Shown: piece after piece, positions 57,555-64,000 of the stretch | Numbering within the stretch: the first letter of the stretch is position 1 | Layout: every line of letters starts with the position of its first letter | Source: Rhodococcus sp. OK302 | Lineage (GTDB): Bacteria > Actinomycetota > Actinomycetes > Mycobacteriales > Mycobacteriaceae | DNA length: 64,000 nt | Assembly (NCBI RefSeq): GCF_002245895.1 | Contig: NZ_NPJZ01000001.1 | Span: forward strand, 1,648,501-1,712,500 | Reading direction: 5' to 3' | Notes under the pieces: model-generated | Database searches by the model: none | What the model was told of the DNA's origin: nothing | The model's input: the letters and a program-made list of their open reading frames with translations, nothing else | Translations under genes and position numbers: made by a program

Positions 57555-58756
57555 TGTCCGGTCTGCGCGGTGAAGCTGCAATAGTCGGATTCTGTGAATT
57601 GCCGGCGCAACGTAAGCAGACTCGACCGGAACAGTTCACCATCGAGCAGTGGGCGATGCTCTCCAAAATGGCGATCGACGATGCTGGGCTCGAGGCATCG
57701 CAGATCAACGGTCTTGTCACGCACGGGATTGCGGAATCCGAGATGTTTGCTCCCGCCACGCTCTCCGAGTATCTCGGAATTCCACTGAATTTCGGTGAAC
57801 GTGTCGACCTCGGTGGTGCTACGGCCGCCGGAATGGTGTGGCGCGCTGCAGCTGCCGTCGAATTGGGTATCTGCGACGCGGTGTTGGTGATCGTTCCGGG
57901 CTCGTTCATGACCCCGAAATCTCGAATTCAGCCGGCTGTGGATCCGGGGTATCTCGGCGCCTCGAGCGGCAAGTTCGGTTCTCCTCAGGCAGAATTCGAG
58001 ATTCCGTACGGCAATCTCGGTCAGAACGCGCCCTACGCGCAGATTGCTCAGCGGTATGCCGCGGAATTCGGGTACGACGAGCGAGCTACCGCAAAGATCG
58101 CGGTGGACCAGCGGACCAATGCCTGCGCTACCCCCGGCGCTGTGTTCCACGGAAAGCCGATCACCATCGAAGACGTGTTGGCGAGTCCGATGATTGCAGA
58201 CCCCATTCGGATGCTCGAAGTGGTCATGCGGGTCCAGGGCGGGGCAGGTGTCGTCGTCGCCAACGCGGATATCGCACGTCGTGGTCGCAATCGGCCGGTG
58301 TGGATCAAGGGATTCGGTGAGCACGTGTCATTCAAGACGCCGACTTATGCAGAAGACATGGTGCGGACGCCCATTGCGAAGGCGGCAAACACGGCGTTCG
58401 ACATGGCCGGTATCTCGCGTTCGGCAGTGGATATGGCGTCGATCTACGACTGCTACACGATCACGGTAGTGATGAGCCTCGAGGACGCAGGCTTCTGCGA
58501 GAAGGGGAAGGGTATGGAGTGGGTGTCCTCGCGGGACCTGACCTTCCGTGGTGACTTCCCCCTGAATACGGCCGGCGGCCAATTGTCCTTCGGGCAAGCA
58601 GGAATGGCCGGTGGAATGCACCATGTGTGCGACGGTGTCCGGCAGTTGATGGGCAGGTCCGGTGACGCGCAGGTCGACGACTGCAATACGGCTTTCATCA
58701 CCGGCAACGGCGGCATCATGAGTGAACAAGTTGCGTTGATCCTCCAAGGAGATTAG
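57554..58756 (+). CDS. Ltp2-like thiolase-fold protein (probable retro-aldolase) lacking thiolase catalytic residues
   Basis: A 400-aa thiolase-superfamily protein. The nucleophilic Cys position reads 'DLGGATAAGM' (residues 85-94, no Cys). The C-terminal His loop reads 'GQAGMAGGMHH' instead of H-P-x-G, and the second Cys loop is 'TGNGGIMSEQ'. Tyrosines in 'SIYDCYTIT' (298 and 301) are retained. This is the pattern of SCPx-like lipid-transfer proteins such as Ltp2, which with a DUF35 partner cleaves a 3-hydroxyacyl-CoA by retro-aldol chemistry. The DUF35 gene follows immediately. I infer an aldolase acting on the product of the split hydratase. Confidence 0.85.
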   Translation: MSGLRGEAAIVGFCELPAQRKQTRPEQFTIEQWAMLSKMAIDDAGLEASQINGLVTHGIAESEMFAPATLSEYLGIPLNFGERVDLGGATAAGMVWRAAAAVELGICDAVLVIVPGSFMTPKSRIQPAVDPGYLGASSGKFGSPQAEFEIPYGNLGQNAPYAQIAQRYAAEFGYDERATAKIAVDQRTNACATPGAVFHGKPITIEDVLASPMIADPIRMLEVVMRVQGGAGVVVANADIARRGRNRPVWIKGFGEHVSFKTPTYAEDMVRTPIAKAANTAFDMAGISRSAVDMASIYDCYTITVVMSLEDAGFCEKGKGMEWVSSRDLTFRGDFPLNTAGGQLSFGQAGMAGGMHHVCDGVRQLMGRSGDAQVDDCNTAFITGNGGIMSEQVALILQGD

Positions 58757-58758
58757 TG

Positions 58759-59175
58759 ATGTCGATCGAAAAGCCGTTTCCGGAACCGACCCCCGTTTCT
58801 GCTCCATTCTGGGATGCATTGCGAGAGAACAAGATCAGAATCCAATATTCGCCGTCTTCGGAAGCATTTGTGTTCTACCCGCGTGTTTTGGCCCCTCGCA
58901 CGCTGGCTGACGACCTCGAATGGCGCGAAATCAGTGGGATGGGCACGCTGTATACCTACACGGTTGCAGACCGCCCGACGGCGCCGCCGTGGTCGGATTC
59001 GTTGCCGCAATTCCTGGCGGTTGTGCAGTGGGACGAGGGGCCACGGTTCAGTACCGAATTGGTGGATGTCGGTGATGTGGAACTGAGCGTAGGTATGCGC
59101 GTGGAACCCGTATTCTGCGACTATCCGGAGCGGGACATCACGCTGCTTCGATATCGGCCGGTTGCGGCGGCGTGA
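58759..59175 (+). CDS. DUF35 OB-fold protein without zinc-ribbon cysteines
   Basis: A 138-aa protein from ATG 58759 (AAGGAG 7 bases upstream). It has an N-terminal helix ('SAPFWDALRENKIRIQY'), then the place where DUF35 proteins carry a Cys4 rubredoxin-like ribbon. Here it reads 'SPSSEAFVFYPRVLAPRTL', with no Cys at all. The C-terminal OB fold ('GTLYTYTVADRPTAPPW', 'VGMRVEPVFCD') is intact. DUF35 partners bind thiolase-like proteins and help position acyl-CoA. It completes the Ltp2-like complex and is the last gene of the operon. Confidence 0.87.
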   Translation: MSIEKPFPEPTPVSAPFWDALRENKIRIQYSPSSEAFVFYPRVLAPRTLADDLEWREISGMGTLYTYTVADRPTAPPWSDSLPQFLAVVQWDEGPRFSTELVDVGDVELSVGMRVEPVFCDYPERDITLLRYRPVAAA

Positions 59176-59183
59176 GTGTCGAT

Positions 59184-59837
59184 TCAGTTGTCGTGCTTGC
59201 GAAGCTCGTTCGGTGTCAGTGGTGTCGGCTTCTTTCGTCGTGCACGCCCCGCTGAGGATTTATCCAGGGCGAGTCGGGACATGTTCTCCAACATCCAGTT
59301 TGCGCGATCTCGTTCGGATTCGTAATACATTTCCGACCAGCGCAATACGAGTTCTGGATAGGCCCAGCCGGGCTCTTCGGAAGCGCCTTCGGCATCGGCG
59401 ATGGCGCGTATTCGCATCTTCTCCGATTGGTCTCGATGCTCGGTGAGAGCGGATTGCAACTTGTCGGGGTCTGCGAGATGGCCGAGCCACATTCGAAGCA
59501 TGACACCGTGTTTGAGTACAGCGGGTTCGACTGGGGATTCGTTCGCCCACAGAGCCGCAGCGTCGGTTCCAGCGGGTGTGATTTTGTAGAGTCGCTTACT
59601 TTTGACGTCGTTGGTACTCACGACGCGCGATGTTGCAAAGCCGTGCGCTTCGAGGCTTTTGAGTTCGCTGTAGATCTGACTGTACGACGGAGCCCAGTAG
59701 AAGAAACGCAGGCTCCAGTCTGCCCACTTCTTGAGGTCGTATCCCGAAAGTTCGGATCCGAAGGACAACAGACCGAGAACAGCCCAACTCGTGGGTCTCA
59801 GAGAGGGCACATCTGTGGGCGTTTCGTCCTTGGCCAT
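59184..59837 (-). CDS. PadR-family regulator with C-terminal Vir_act_alpha_C-like domain
   Basis: A 217-aa protein. The PadR winged helix is at residues about 15-95 ('SWAVLGLLSFGSELSGYDLKKW', 'SYSQIYSELKSLEAHGF', 'RLYKITPAGTDAAALW'). A C-terminal helical dimerisation domain (about 105-185, 'MLRMWLGHLADPDKLQSAL') and a basic tail follow. It is convergent with the operon end and divergent from the last ligase gene. A 20-bp dyad in that divergent region recurs upstream of the first island gene, so this PadR protein is the candidate controller of both. Confidence 0.9.
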   Translation of the reverse strand: MAKDETPTDVPSLRPTSWAVLGLLSFGSELSGYDLKKWADWSLRFFYWAPSYSQIYSELKSLEAHGFATSRVVSTNDVKSKRLYKITPAGTDAAALWANESPVEPAVLKHGVMLRMWLGHLADPDKLQSALTEHRDQSEKMRIRAIADAEGASEEPGWAYPELVLRWSEMYYESERDRANWMLENMSRLALDKSSAGRARRKKPTPLTPNELRKHDN

Positions 59838-59870
59838 GATCGAAGATTACCCGTCGGTAGGCCATTGCAA

Positions 59871-59890
59871 AGTAGTTCTGTTAGAAATAT
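59871..59890. promoter_or_regulatory. Shared dyad motif (copy 2) between padR-like and ligase genes
   Basis: agtagttctgttagaaatat, with central ttct-gtt-agaa. It matches 16 of 20 positions of 37763-37782 and shares its dyad centre. It lies 34 bp upstream of the PadR start and 88 bp upstream of the ligase ATG. Confidence 0.6.
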
Positions 59891-59978
59891 TTTGAAAAGT
59901 AATATCGGTGCAGAATGGGGACACCGCTCACCGGGAGGTCCGTCGAATCCTGCGCAGGGTGAATGCTTGAATGCAGGC

Positions 59979-61451
59979 ATGCAGCGTGATTTTCCCGCGC
60001 AGACGCTCGACGAGCTCTGCTTGGTCTTGGCGGAGCGGTACCGAGACCGGGTGGCGCTGCTCGACGGCCGTCGGGAAATCACTTACGGCGAACTTGCGGA
60101 CCACGCCTTGCGAGTCGCGTCCGTTCTCGCGAATTCGGGTGTACAACCGGGAGACCGTGTGGTTCTCGCTGGTCGGAACTCCATGGATTGGGTCTGCATC
60201 GCCCTGGGGATCATCTGCGCCGGCGCAACAGCCGTTCCCATCGGGCACGGTGTCAGCGGCCTGGAGTATTCACGAATTCTGAATGTCACAGTTCCGGTGT
60301 TGGTCATCGACGACTCCCGAATTGTGGACGTCATGCGCTCTGCGAAAATCACACGGCCTCGAGCCGACCGGAGGGTTGCCGAGCGCGACGATGTCGCTCT
60401 GATTCTGTCCACGTCTGGTTCGACGGGTGCGTCCAAACAGGTTCCCATGACTCACGGACAGTTGACACGGTTGTACGCCGCAGTGGCAGACAGGCTCGAG
60501 TTGACGAGTGCTGATCGCGTGATCGGCGCGGTCCCGTTTGCCCATTCGTTCGGATTCAACGGAGTGCTGCTGACTGCAATGGCTGTAGGAGCATCAGTCC
60601 GGGTGGTCGAGCAGTACAACCGATCAGACCTTGCCGATGTCATAGTCCGCGACCGAGTCAGCGTGGTGATGGGTCCGCCGACCATTCTGTTCGATCTCGT
60701 GAACAGTGGCAGGGAGGACATCGGAACGGTATGCCGGATGGCAGTGAGCGGCGGTTCCGAGGTTCCGCTCGATCGCATGCGAGCAGCCTGCCGCGAGCTC
60801 GGTATCACACGCATGTTCGTCGGCTACGGACTTACCGAAGCCTGCGGAACCGTCGCGATCGGCAGCATCATCGAGGGTGGGCCGGGTTCGCTCGCAATGC
60901 TGACTCCCATTGACGGCCTTGATATCCGGATCGTCGACGACTACGGCTACCCACTCCCGCCGGATGTCGACGGTCACGTTCTCTGCTCCGGCTACAACGT
61001 CATGTCCGGCTACCTCGAAGCGGGCGAAGTCTCGGAATCGACGATCGACAACACTGTGGACAGCGACGGATGGTTAAGGACCGGTGACATCGGATGGACG
61101 GATGACGACGGAAATCTCTATGTCGTTTCGCGTGCCAAAGACATGGTGATCGTCAGCGGATTCAACGTGTACCCACAAGAAGTCGAGACGGTCTTGTTGC
61201 AGCATCCCCTGATCCTCGAAGCTGTGGTGATCGGAGTGGCAGACGAACGCCAGGGCCAACGACTTGTCGCGTGCGTGATTCCGATTCCCAGCCGCCGCGT
61301 CGATTCCGATGATCTGATCGATTTTTGCCGTGAACGATTGAATGCGTACAAGGTGCCGCGTGTCTACGTCGAATTGGAAATGCTGCCGAGAACGCACACC
61401 GGGAAACAGTCTCGAGAGGAACTTCGGAAGCAGATTTCGGAACGGCTCTGA
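59979..61451 (+). CDS. Acyl-CoA ligase (ANL superfamily)
   Basis: A 490-aa ligase with 'LSTSGSTGASKQVPMTH', 'FVGYGLTEA', 'GWLRTGDIGW', 'SRAKDMVIVSGFNVYPQEVE', and the terminal Lys in 'RTHTGKQSREELRKQ'. ATG 59979 has only a weak ribosome site; TTG 59967 (after AGGGTG) is an alternative. The longer open frame upstream is a shadow of the PadR gene. It is the third ligase of the island, under the shared dyad. It activates a carboxylic acid, possibly the side product released by the retro-aldol step or the starting substrate. Confidence 0.9.
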   Translation: MQRDFPAQTLDELCLVLAERYRDRVALLDGRREITYGELADHALRVASVLANSGVQPGDRVVLAGRNSMDWVCIALGIICAGATAVPIGHGVSGLEYSRILNVTVPVLVIDDSRIVDVMRSAKITRPRADRRVAERDDVALILSTSGSTGASKQVPMTHGQLTRLYAAVADRLELTSADRVIGAVPFAHSFGFNGVLLTAMAVGASVRVVEQYNRSDLADVIVRDRVSVVMGPPTILFDLVNSGREDIGTVCRMAVSGGSEVPLDRMRAACRELGITRMFVGYGLTEACGTVAIGSIIEGGPGSLAMLTPIDGLDIRIVDDYGYPLPPDVDGHVLCSGYNVMSGYLEAGEVSESTIDNTVDSDGWLRTGDIGWTDDDGNLYVVSRAKDMVIVSGFNVYPQEVETVLLQHPLILEAVVIGVADERQGQRLVACVIPIPSRRVDSDDLIDFCRERLNAYKVPRVYVELEMLPRTHTGKQSREELRKQISERL

Positions 61452-61464
61452 GGCGCGATTCGCA

Positions 61465-62145
61465 TCATGCGATGGTGCGAATAGGCCACTGGTCGTCGAC
61501 GTCTGACGCATCCTTGCCCTGATCGATCAGGTACTGCGCAAAATCGCGCTGGCGTTCGCCGTGCCAATCCGCTTGATCCACCATGAGATCCAGCTCGGCG
61601 AGCTCGGGAAAACGAACCGCCAGTGCGTGCGCGAGGTGAGCTGCGGCCATTGCGTCGGCCTCCGCCTCATGTGCGGATTCGAGCGCAATTCCGTAGAACT
61701 CGCATACTGCGGCCAAGCTGCGTTTCCCCTTGCGGAATTTATCCATCGCACGATCGATGACGTACGGATCGATGACCAGGCCGGGAACTAGAGCGGGCTT
61801 ACCGATTCGAAGACCCTCCGCGTGCATGACCGTGAGGTCGTAGGACGCATTGAACGCGACGACGGCGTGGTCGCGGGCCCACGAATTGTGGAGCGCTTCA
61901 CGAATTTCTTCGTAGCCCTCGGCGTAATTCTGCCCGTGCTCGGCCGCATACTCGGTGGTAATTCCGTGGATCGCGATTGCGCCGGCCGGTATGTCGACGC
62001 CGGGATCGAGTAGCCAGGTGCGTGTTTCGACCTGAGATCCGTCCACGACAGCAACGCACGCGCTGACGATCCGGGCGGTGGAGGGATCGCGCCCGGTGGT
62101 CTCGAGGTCGAACGCGCAGATCGGGCGATCTGACCAGCTACTCAT
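61465..62145 (-). CDS. DEDD 3'-5' exonuclease (DnaQ-like)
   Basis: A 226-aa protein. The Exo I motif is 'ICAFDLETTGRDP' (Asp13, Glu15), Exo II is 'VAFNASYDLTVMH' (Asp near 103), and Exo III 'HEAEADAMAAAHL' has the His and Asp of the DEDDh class. The C-terminal extension ends 'RQRDFAQYLIDQGKDASDVDDQWPI'. It resembles stand-alone epsilon-like exonucleases of actinobacteria (DNA repair or RNA turnover); it carries no polymerase or GIY-YIG domain. It is convergent with the ligase gene. Confidence 0.9.
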   Translation of the reverse strand: MSSWSDRPICAFDLETTGRDPSTARIVSACVAVVDGSQVETRTWLLDPGVDIPAGAIAIHGITTEYAAEHGQNYAEGYEEIREALHNSWARDHAVVAFNASYDLTVMHAEGLRIGKPALVPGLVIDPYVIDRAMDKFRKGKRSLAAVCEFYGIALESAHEAEADAMAAAHLAHALAVRFPELAELDLMVDQADWHGERQRDFAQYLIDQGKDASDVDDQWPIRTIA

Positions 62146-62242
62146 CGTGGGCCTTTCGGTGCAAAGATCATGTCCGGATCACTATGCACCGAGGTACCGA
62201 CACGGTGCCCGATCACTCTCGTCGGACACCGTGCCGACTACA

Positions 62243-63163
62243 TCAGACGGCAGATTTCTCGGCCACTGCCTTTTCGACGAAACGACGAGTCTGATCGAAG
62301 GCTGCAGCCACCTGGACGGAATCGGTCATGTCACTGATCTCGGCCCAGCGCTCGGCAACGACCTCGGGGGAGAGCGCATCCTGGGGGATATAGACGCCCT
62401 GCGACTCCTCCATACGGGCGATCGCAAACACACCCGCGCCGGCGCTGAGGATCGTTTTGGTGGGGGCGTCGTCGGAGACCATGAACAGTGCGCCGGGTGA
62501 AATCGACTCGGGGGCGAGGAGAGCGAGAGTCGCCTCGTCGAGAAGATCCTCGGTCATGCGGGTCGCAGCCGTCGGTGCGAGGGAGTTGACGCGAATGCCC
62601 TTGCGCTCGCCTTCGATGGAAAGCACGTTCATCAGGCCGACGACGCCGGACTTGGCGGCGCCGTAGTTGGCCTGACCGAAGTTGCCGTAGATGCCCGAGG
62701 CGGACGTCGTCATGAGGATGCGGCCGTAGTTCTGCTCGACCATGTGCGGCCAGACTGCCTTGGAGCAGATGACGGAACCCATGAGGTGAACGTCGATGAC
62801 CTTGCGGAAGTCGTCGAGTTCGGCCTTGATGAAGGACTTGTCGCGCAGGATTCCGGCGTTGTTGATCAGAATGTCGACGCGGCCCCACTTCTCGATTGCG
62901 GCGGCGACCATTGCGGCAACGGCGTCGGCGTTGGTGATGTCGCAGTGATCGGCAATCGCTTCGCCGCCCTGTTCGATGATTTCCGCGACGACCTTGGCTG
63001 CTGCGGTGTCGGCGCCGCCGCTGCCGCTGCCGTTGACGGAGCCTCCCATGTCATTGACGACGACGCGTGCGCCGCGTGATGCGAGTGCCAGCGCGTGGGC
63101 ACGGCCGAGGCCACCGCCGGCGCCGGTGATGATTGCGACCTTGCCTGAGAAATCCAACGACAT
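62243..63163 (-). CDS. SDR-family (3-hydroxyacyl-CoA-type) dehydrogenase
   Basis: A 306-aa protein from ATG 63163 (GAGAGG 7 bases upstream). Cofactor motif is 'TGAGGGLGRAHA' (about residues 12-23), with an Asp in 'VVVNDMGG' (NAD preference), 'NNAGIL', and the Ser-Tyr-Lys triad in 'TTSASGIYGNFGQANYGAAKSG'. An insertion of Gly/Ser after 'NDMGG' and a C-terminal extension are typical of the SDR half of peroxisomal multifunctional enzyme 2 and of mycobacterial Hsd4-type enzymes. It oxidises (R)-3-hydroxyacyl-CoA or a hydroxysteroid. It is divergent from a TetR gene. Confidence 0.9.
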   Translation of the reverse strand: MSLDFSGKVAIITGAGGGLGRAHALALASRGARVVVNDMGGSVNGSGSGGADTAAAKVVAEIIEQGGEAIADHCDITNADAVAAMVAAAIEKWGRVDILINNAGILRDKSFIKAELDDFRKVIDVHLMGSVICSKAVWPHMVEQNYGRILMTTSASGIYGNFGQANYGAAKSGVVGLMNVLSIEGERKGIRVNSLAPTAATRMTEDLLDEATLALLAPESISPGALFMVSDDAPTKTILSAGAGVFAIARMEESQGVYIPQDALSPEVVAERWAEISDMTDSVQVAAAFDQTRRFVEKAVAEKSAV

Positions 63164-63185
63164 GGGAAAACCTCTCTGATCTGGG

Positions 63186-63199
63186 ATACTACTGAGTAT
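63186..63199. promoter_or_regulatory. Small dyad between SDR and TetR genes
   Basis: atact-actg-agtat (63186-63199), perfect 5-bp arms, flanked by further act/agt repeats. It lies in the 79-bp divergent region, a candidate TetR site. Confidence 0.4.
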
Positions 63200-63242
63200 T
63201 ACTATGCCAAAGGGCATCAACAGTCAAGGTAGGGAACGGTGA

Positions 63243-63857
63243 ATGATGAGTGCTGACGTGCCGGATATGCGCTCCGTGATCATCAGGGCAGCGGCCGACG
63301 CTTTTGCTGCCGACGGCTACGCCTCGACCACGATCGACGATCTGGCAGACCGCATCGGCGCTACCAAAGGTCTTGTCTATTACCACTTTCGGTCGAAGTT
63401 CGACATCTACCTCGCAGTCTTCGAGCACGGTATGAACCGGCTCCGGGCCGAGATCGACGAGGAAGTGAGTGCGGGAGGAACCGGACTCGAGCGGCTTCAA
63501 GCGATGTCGCGGGCGCATCTGATCAATCTGATGACGCACCTCGGCCACCATCACGCAATCCATCAAGGCGTTCGCGGGCAGATGAGTTCGGCGCTCAAAC
63601 CGCGGCAGCGGCAGGCGCTGGTGGAGTTGAACGCTCTCCGACTCGACTACGAGAACCTCTTCGAAGAGGTGATGGCTGAAGGCGTCGCAGACGGTTCAGT
63701 TCGGGTGGCGTCGCCGCGAATGGCCGCAAAAGTCCTGCTCAGCAGTCTCAATGGCGTCGACCTCTGGTATCGGCATCGCGAAGGTCAGGCGCTCGCAGAA
63801 ACCGAGGCGCTGGCCGACGAGATCGTGGAACTGTTGATCGGAGGCCTACGCGCCTGA
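63243..63857 (+). CDS. TetR-family transcriptional regulator
   Basis: A 204-aa protein. The helix-turn-helix is at residues about 10-55 ('STTIDDLADRIGATKGLVYYHFRSKFDIY' in outline), followed by a helical ligand domain containing a His-rich loop ('HLGHHHAIHQG'). It is divergent from the SDR dehydrogenase, which it probably represses. There are two adjacent ATG codons at 63243 and 63246; the start is uncertain by one codon. Confidence 0.9.
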   Translation: MMSADVPDMRSVIIRAAADAFAADGYASTTIDDLADRIGATKGLVYYHFRSKFDIYLAVFEHGMNRLRAEIDEEVSAGGTGLERLQAMSRAHLINLMTHLGHHHAIHQGVRGQMSSALKPRQRQALVELNALRLDYENLFEEVMAEGVADGSVRVASPRMAAKVLLSSLNGVDLWYRHREGQALAETEALADEIVELLIGGLRA

Positions 63858-63902
63858 GTCCGACTGTTGTATTGGTCGGATATTGCGCCCAGAGTATGAG
63901 CC

Positions 63903-64000
63903 ATGGCGAAGACGGAGATGCTTGATCCCGAGCAGATGCTGGAGATCGCGATTGCCCAGGCAGAGTTGGGGAAACGTGAAGGCGGAATTCCGATCGGCGC
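63903..64000 (+). CDS. Nucleoside/cytosine deaminase, N-terminal fragment at window edge
   Basis: ATG 63903 opens a frame that runs off the window. The 32 visible residues include 'MLEIAIAQAELGKREGGIPIGA', which matches the start of the cytidine/deoxycytidylate deaminase superfamily (yeast cytosine-deaminase-like 'EGG-x-PIG'). The zinc motifs would lie beyond the window, so the activity (cytosine, guanine or tRNA adenosine deaminase) cannot be decided. Confidence 0.6.
   Translation, partial: MAKTEMLDPEQMLEIAIAQAELGKREGGIPIG

Noticed and set aside
1..64000. CRISPR arrays, tRNA/rRNA genes, prophage or plasmid maintenance genes
   Set aside because: No regularly spaced repeats, cloverleaf or CCA-ending elements, integrases or partition genes were recognised by eye.

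Overview
The window is high-GC DNA from a mycolic-acid actinomycete, most likely Rhodococcus (R. erythropolis group). The signs are dense, short-spaced operons with ATGA/GTGA stop-start overlaps, many GTG and TTG starts, several acyl-CoA dehydrogenase pairs, CoA ligases and TetR/PadR/IclR regulators, and familiar mycobacterial/rhodococcal neighbourhoods such as a TetR gene divergent from a CYP136-like P450. This is recognition by eye; nothing was searched. I saw no rRNA, tRNA or CRISPR.

Layout. 1-4.9 kb: SHOCT protein, alkyl sulfatase, membrane EEP nuclease/phosphatase, then two decayed, divergently oriented gene remnants (Lrp/AsnC regulator and AbgB-type M20 peptidase) and a TetR gene. 5-7.8 kb: MaoC hydratase plus a pair of acyl-CoA dehydrogenases. 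7.9-15.6 kb: htpG, a DinB protein, an FAD oxidase coupled to a lipid kinase behind a perfect palindrome, a PadR-HAAS pair, and an HxlR/NmrA-like redox pair. 15.7-23.3 kb: a TmpA-TmpB-like oxygenase pair for oxidative C-P bond cleavage, a MerR protein fused to sliding-clamp domains, and a five-gene ABC importer/GntR operon resembling the 2-aminoethylphosphonate PhnRSTUV set; one permease carries a one-base frameshift. 23.5-30.4 kb: potassium channel, metallophosphoesterase, an IS200/IS605-type element with intact TnpB and truncated TnpA inserted at the phosphoesterase start, DUF6461 and S4 proteins, and a DHA2 efflux pump with its MarR regulator. 30.7-37.7 kb: hydroxybutyryl-CoA dehydrogenase, acyl-CoA dehydrogenase, two TetR genes, a P450, an acyl-CoA ligase scrap and an amidase.

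37.9-61.5 kb is the most interesting part: a roughly 23-kb catabolic island. It holds an unusual acyl-CoA ligase/carboxyltransferase fusion, a nitronate-monooxygenase-like flavoprotein, two more acyl-CoA ligases, a complete Dpp/Opp-type importer, a cupin, an IclR and a PadR regulator, a class II aldolase, two acyl-CoA dehydrogenases, two CaiB/BaiF CoA-transferases, a split MaoC hydratase, and a thiolase-fold protein without thiolase catalytic residues beside a DUF35 partner without zinc cysteines. The order ACAD-ACAD / MaoC_N-MaoC / Ltp2-like / DUF35 copies the logic of the mycobacterial igr operon for the steroid side chain: activate, dehydrogenate, hydrate, then cleave by retro-aldol. I infer that an imported carboxylic acid of unknown structure is activated, carboxylated or CoA-transferred, and shortened. 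A shared 20-bp dyad motif at both ends of the island (37763-37782 and 59871-59890) suggests that the PadR protein controls both flanks.

61.5-64 kb: DEDD exonuclease, SDR hydroxyacyl-CoA dehydrogenase divergent from a TetR gene, and the start of a nucleoside deaminase.
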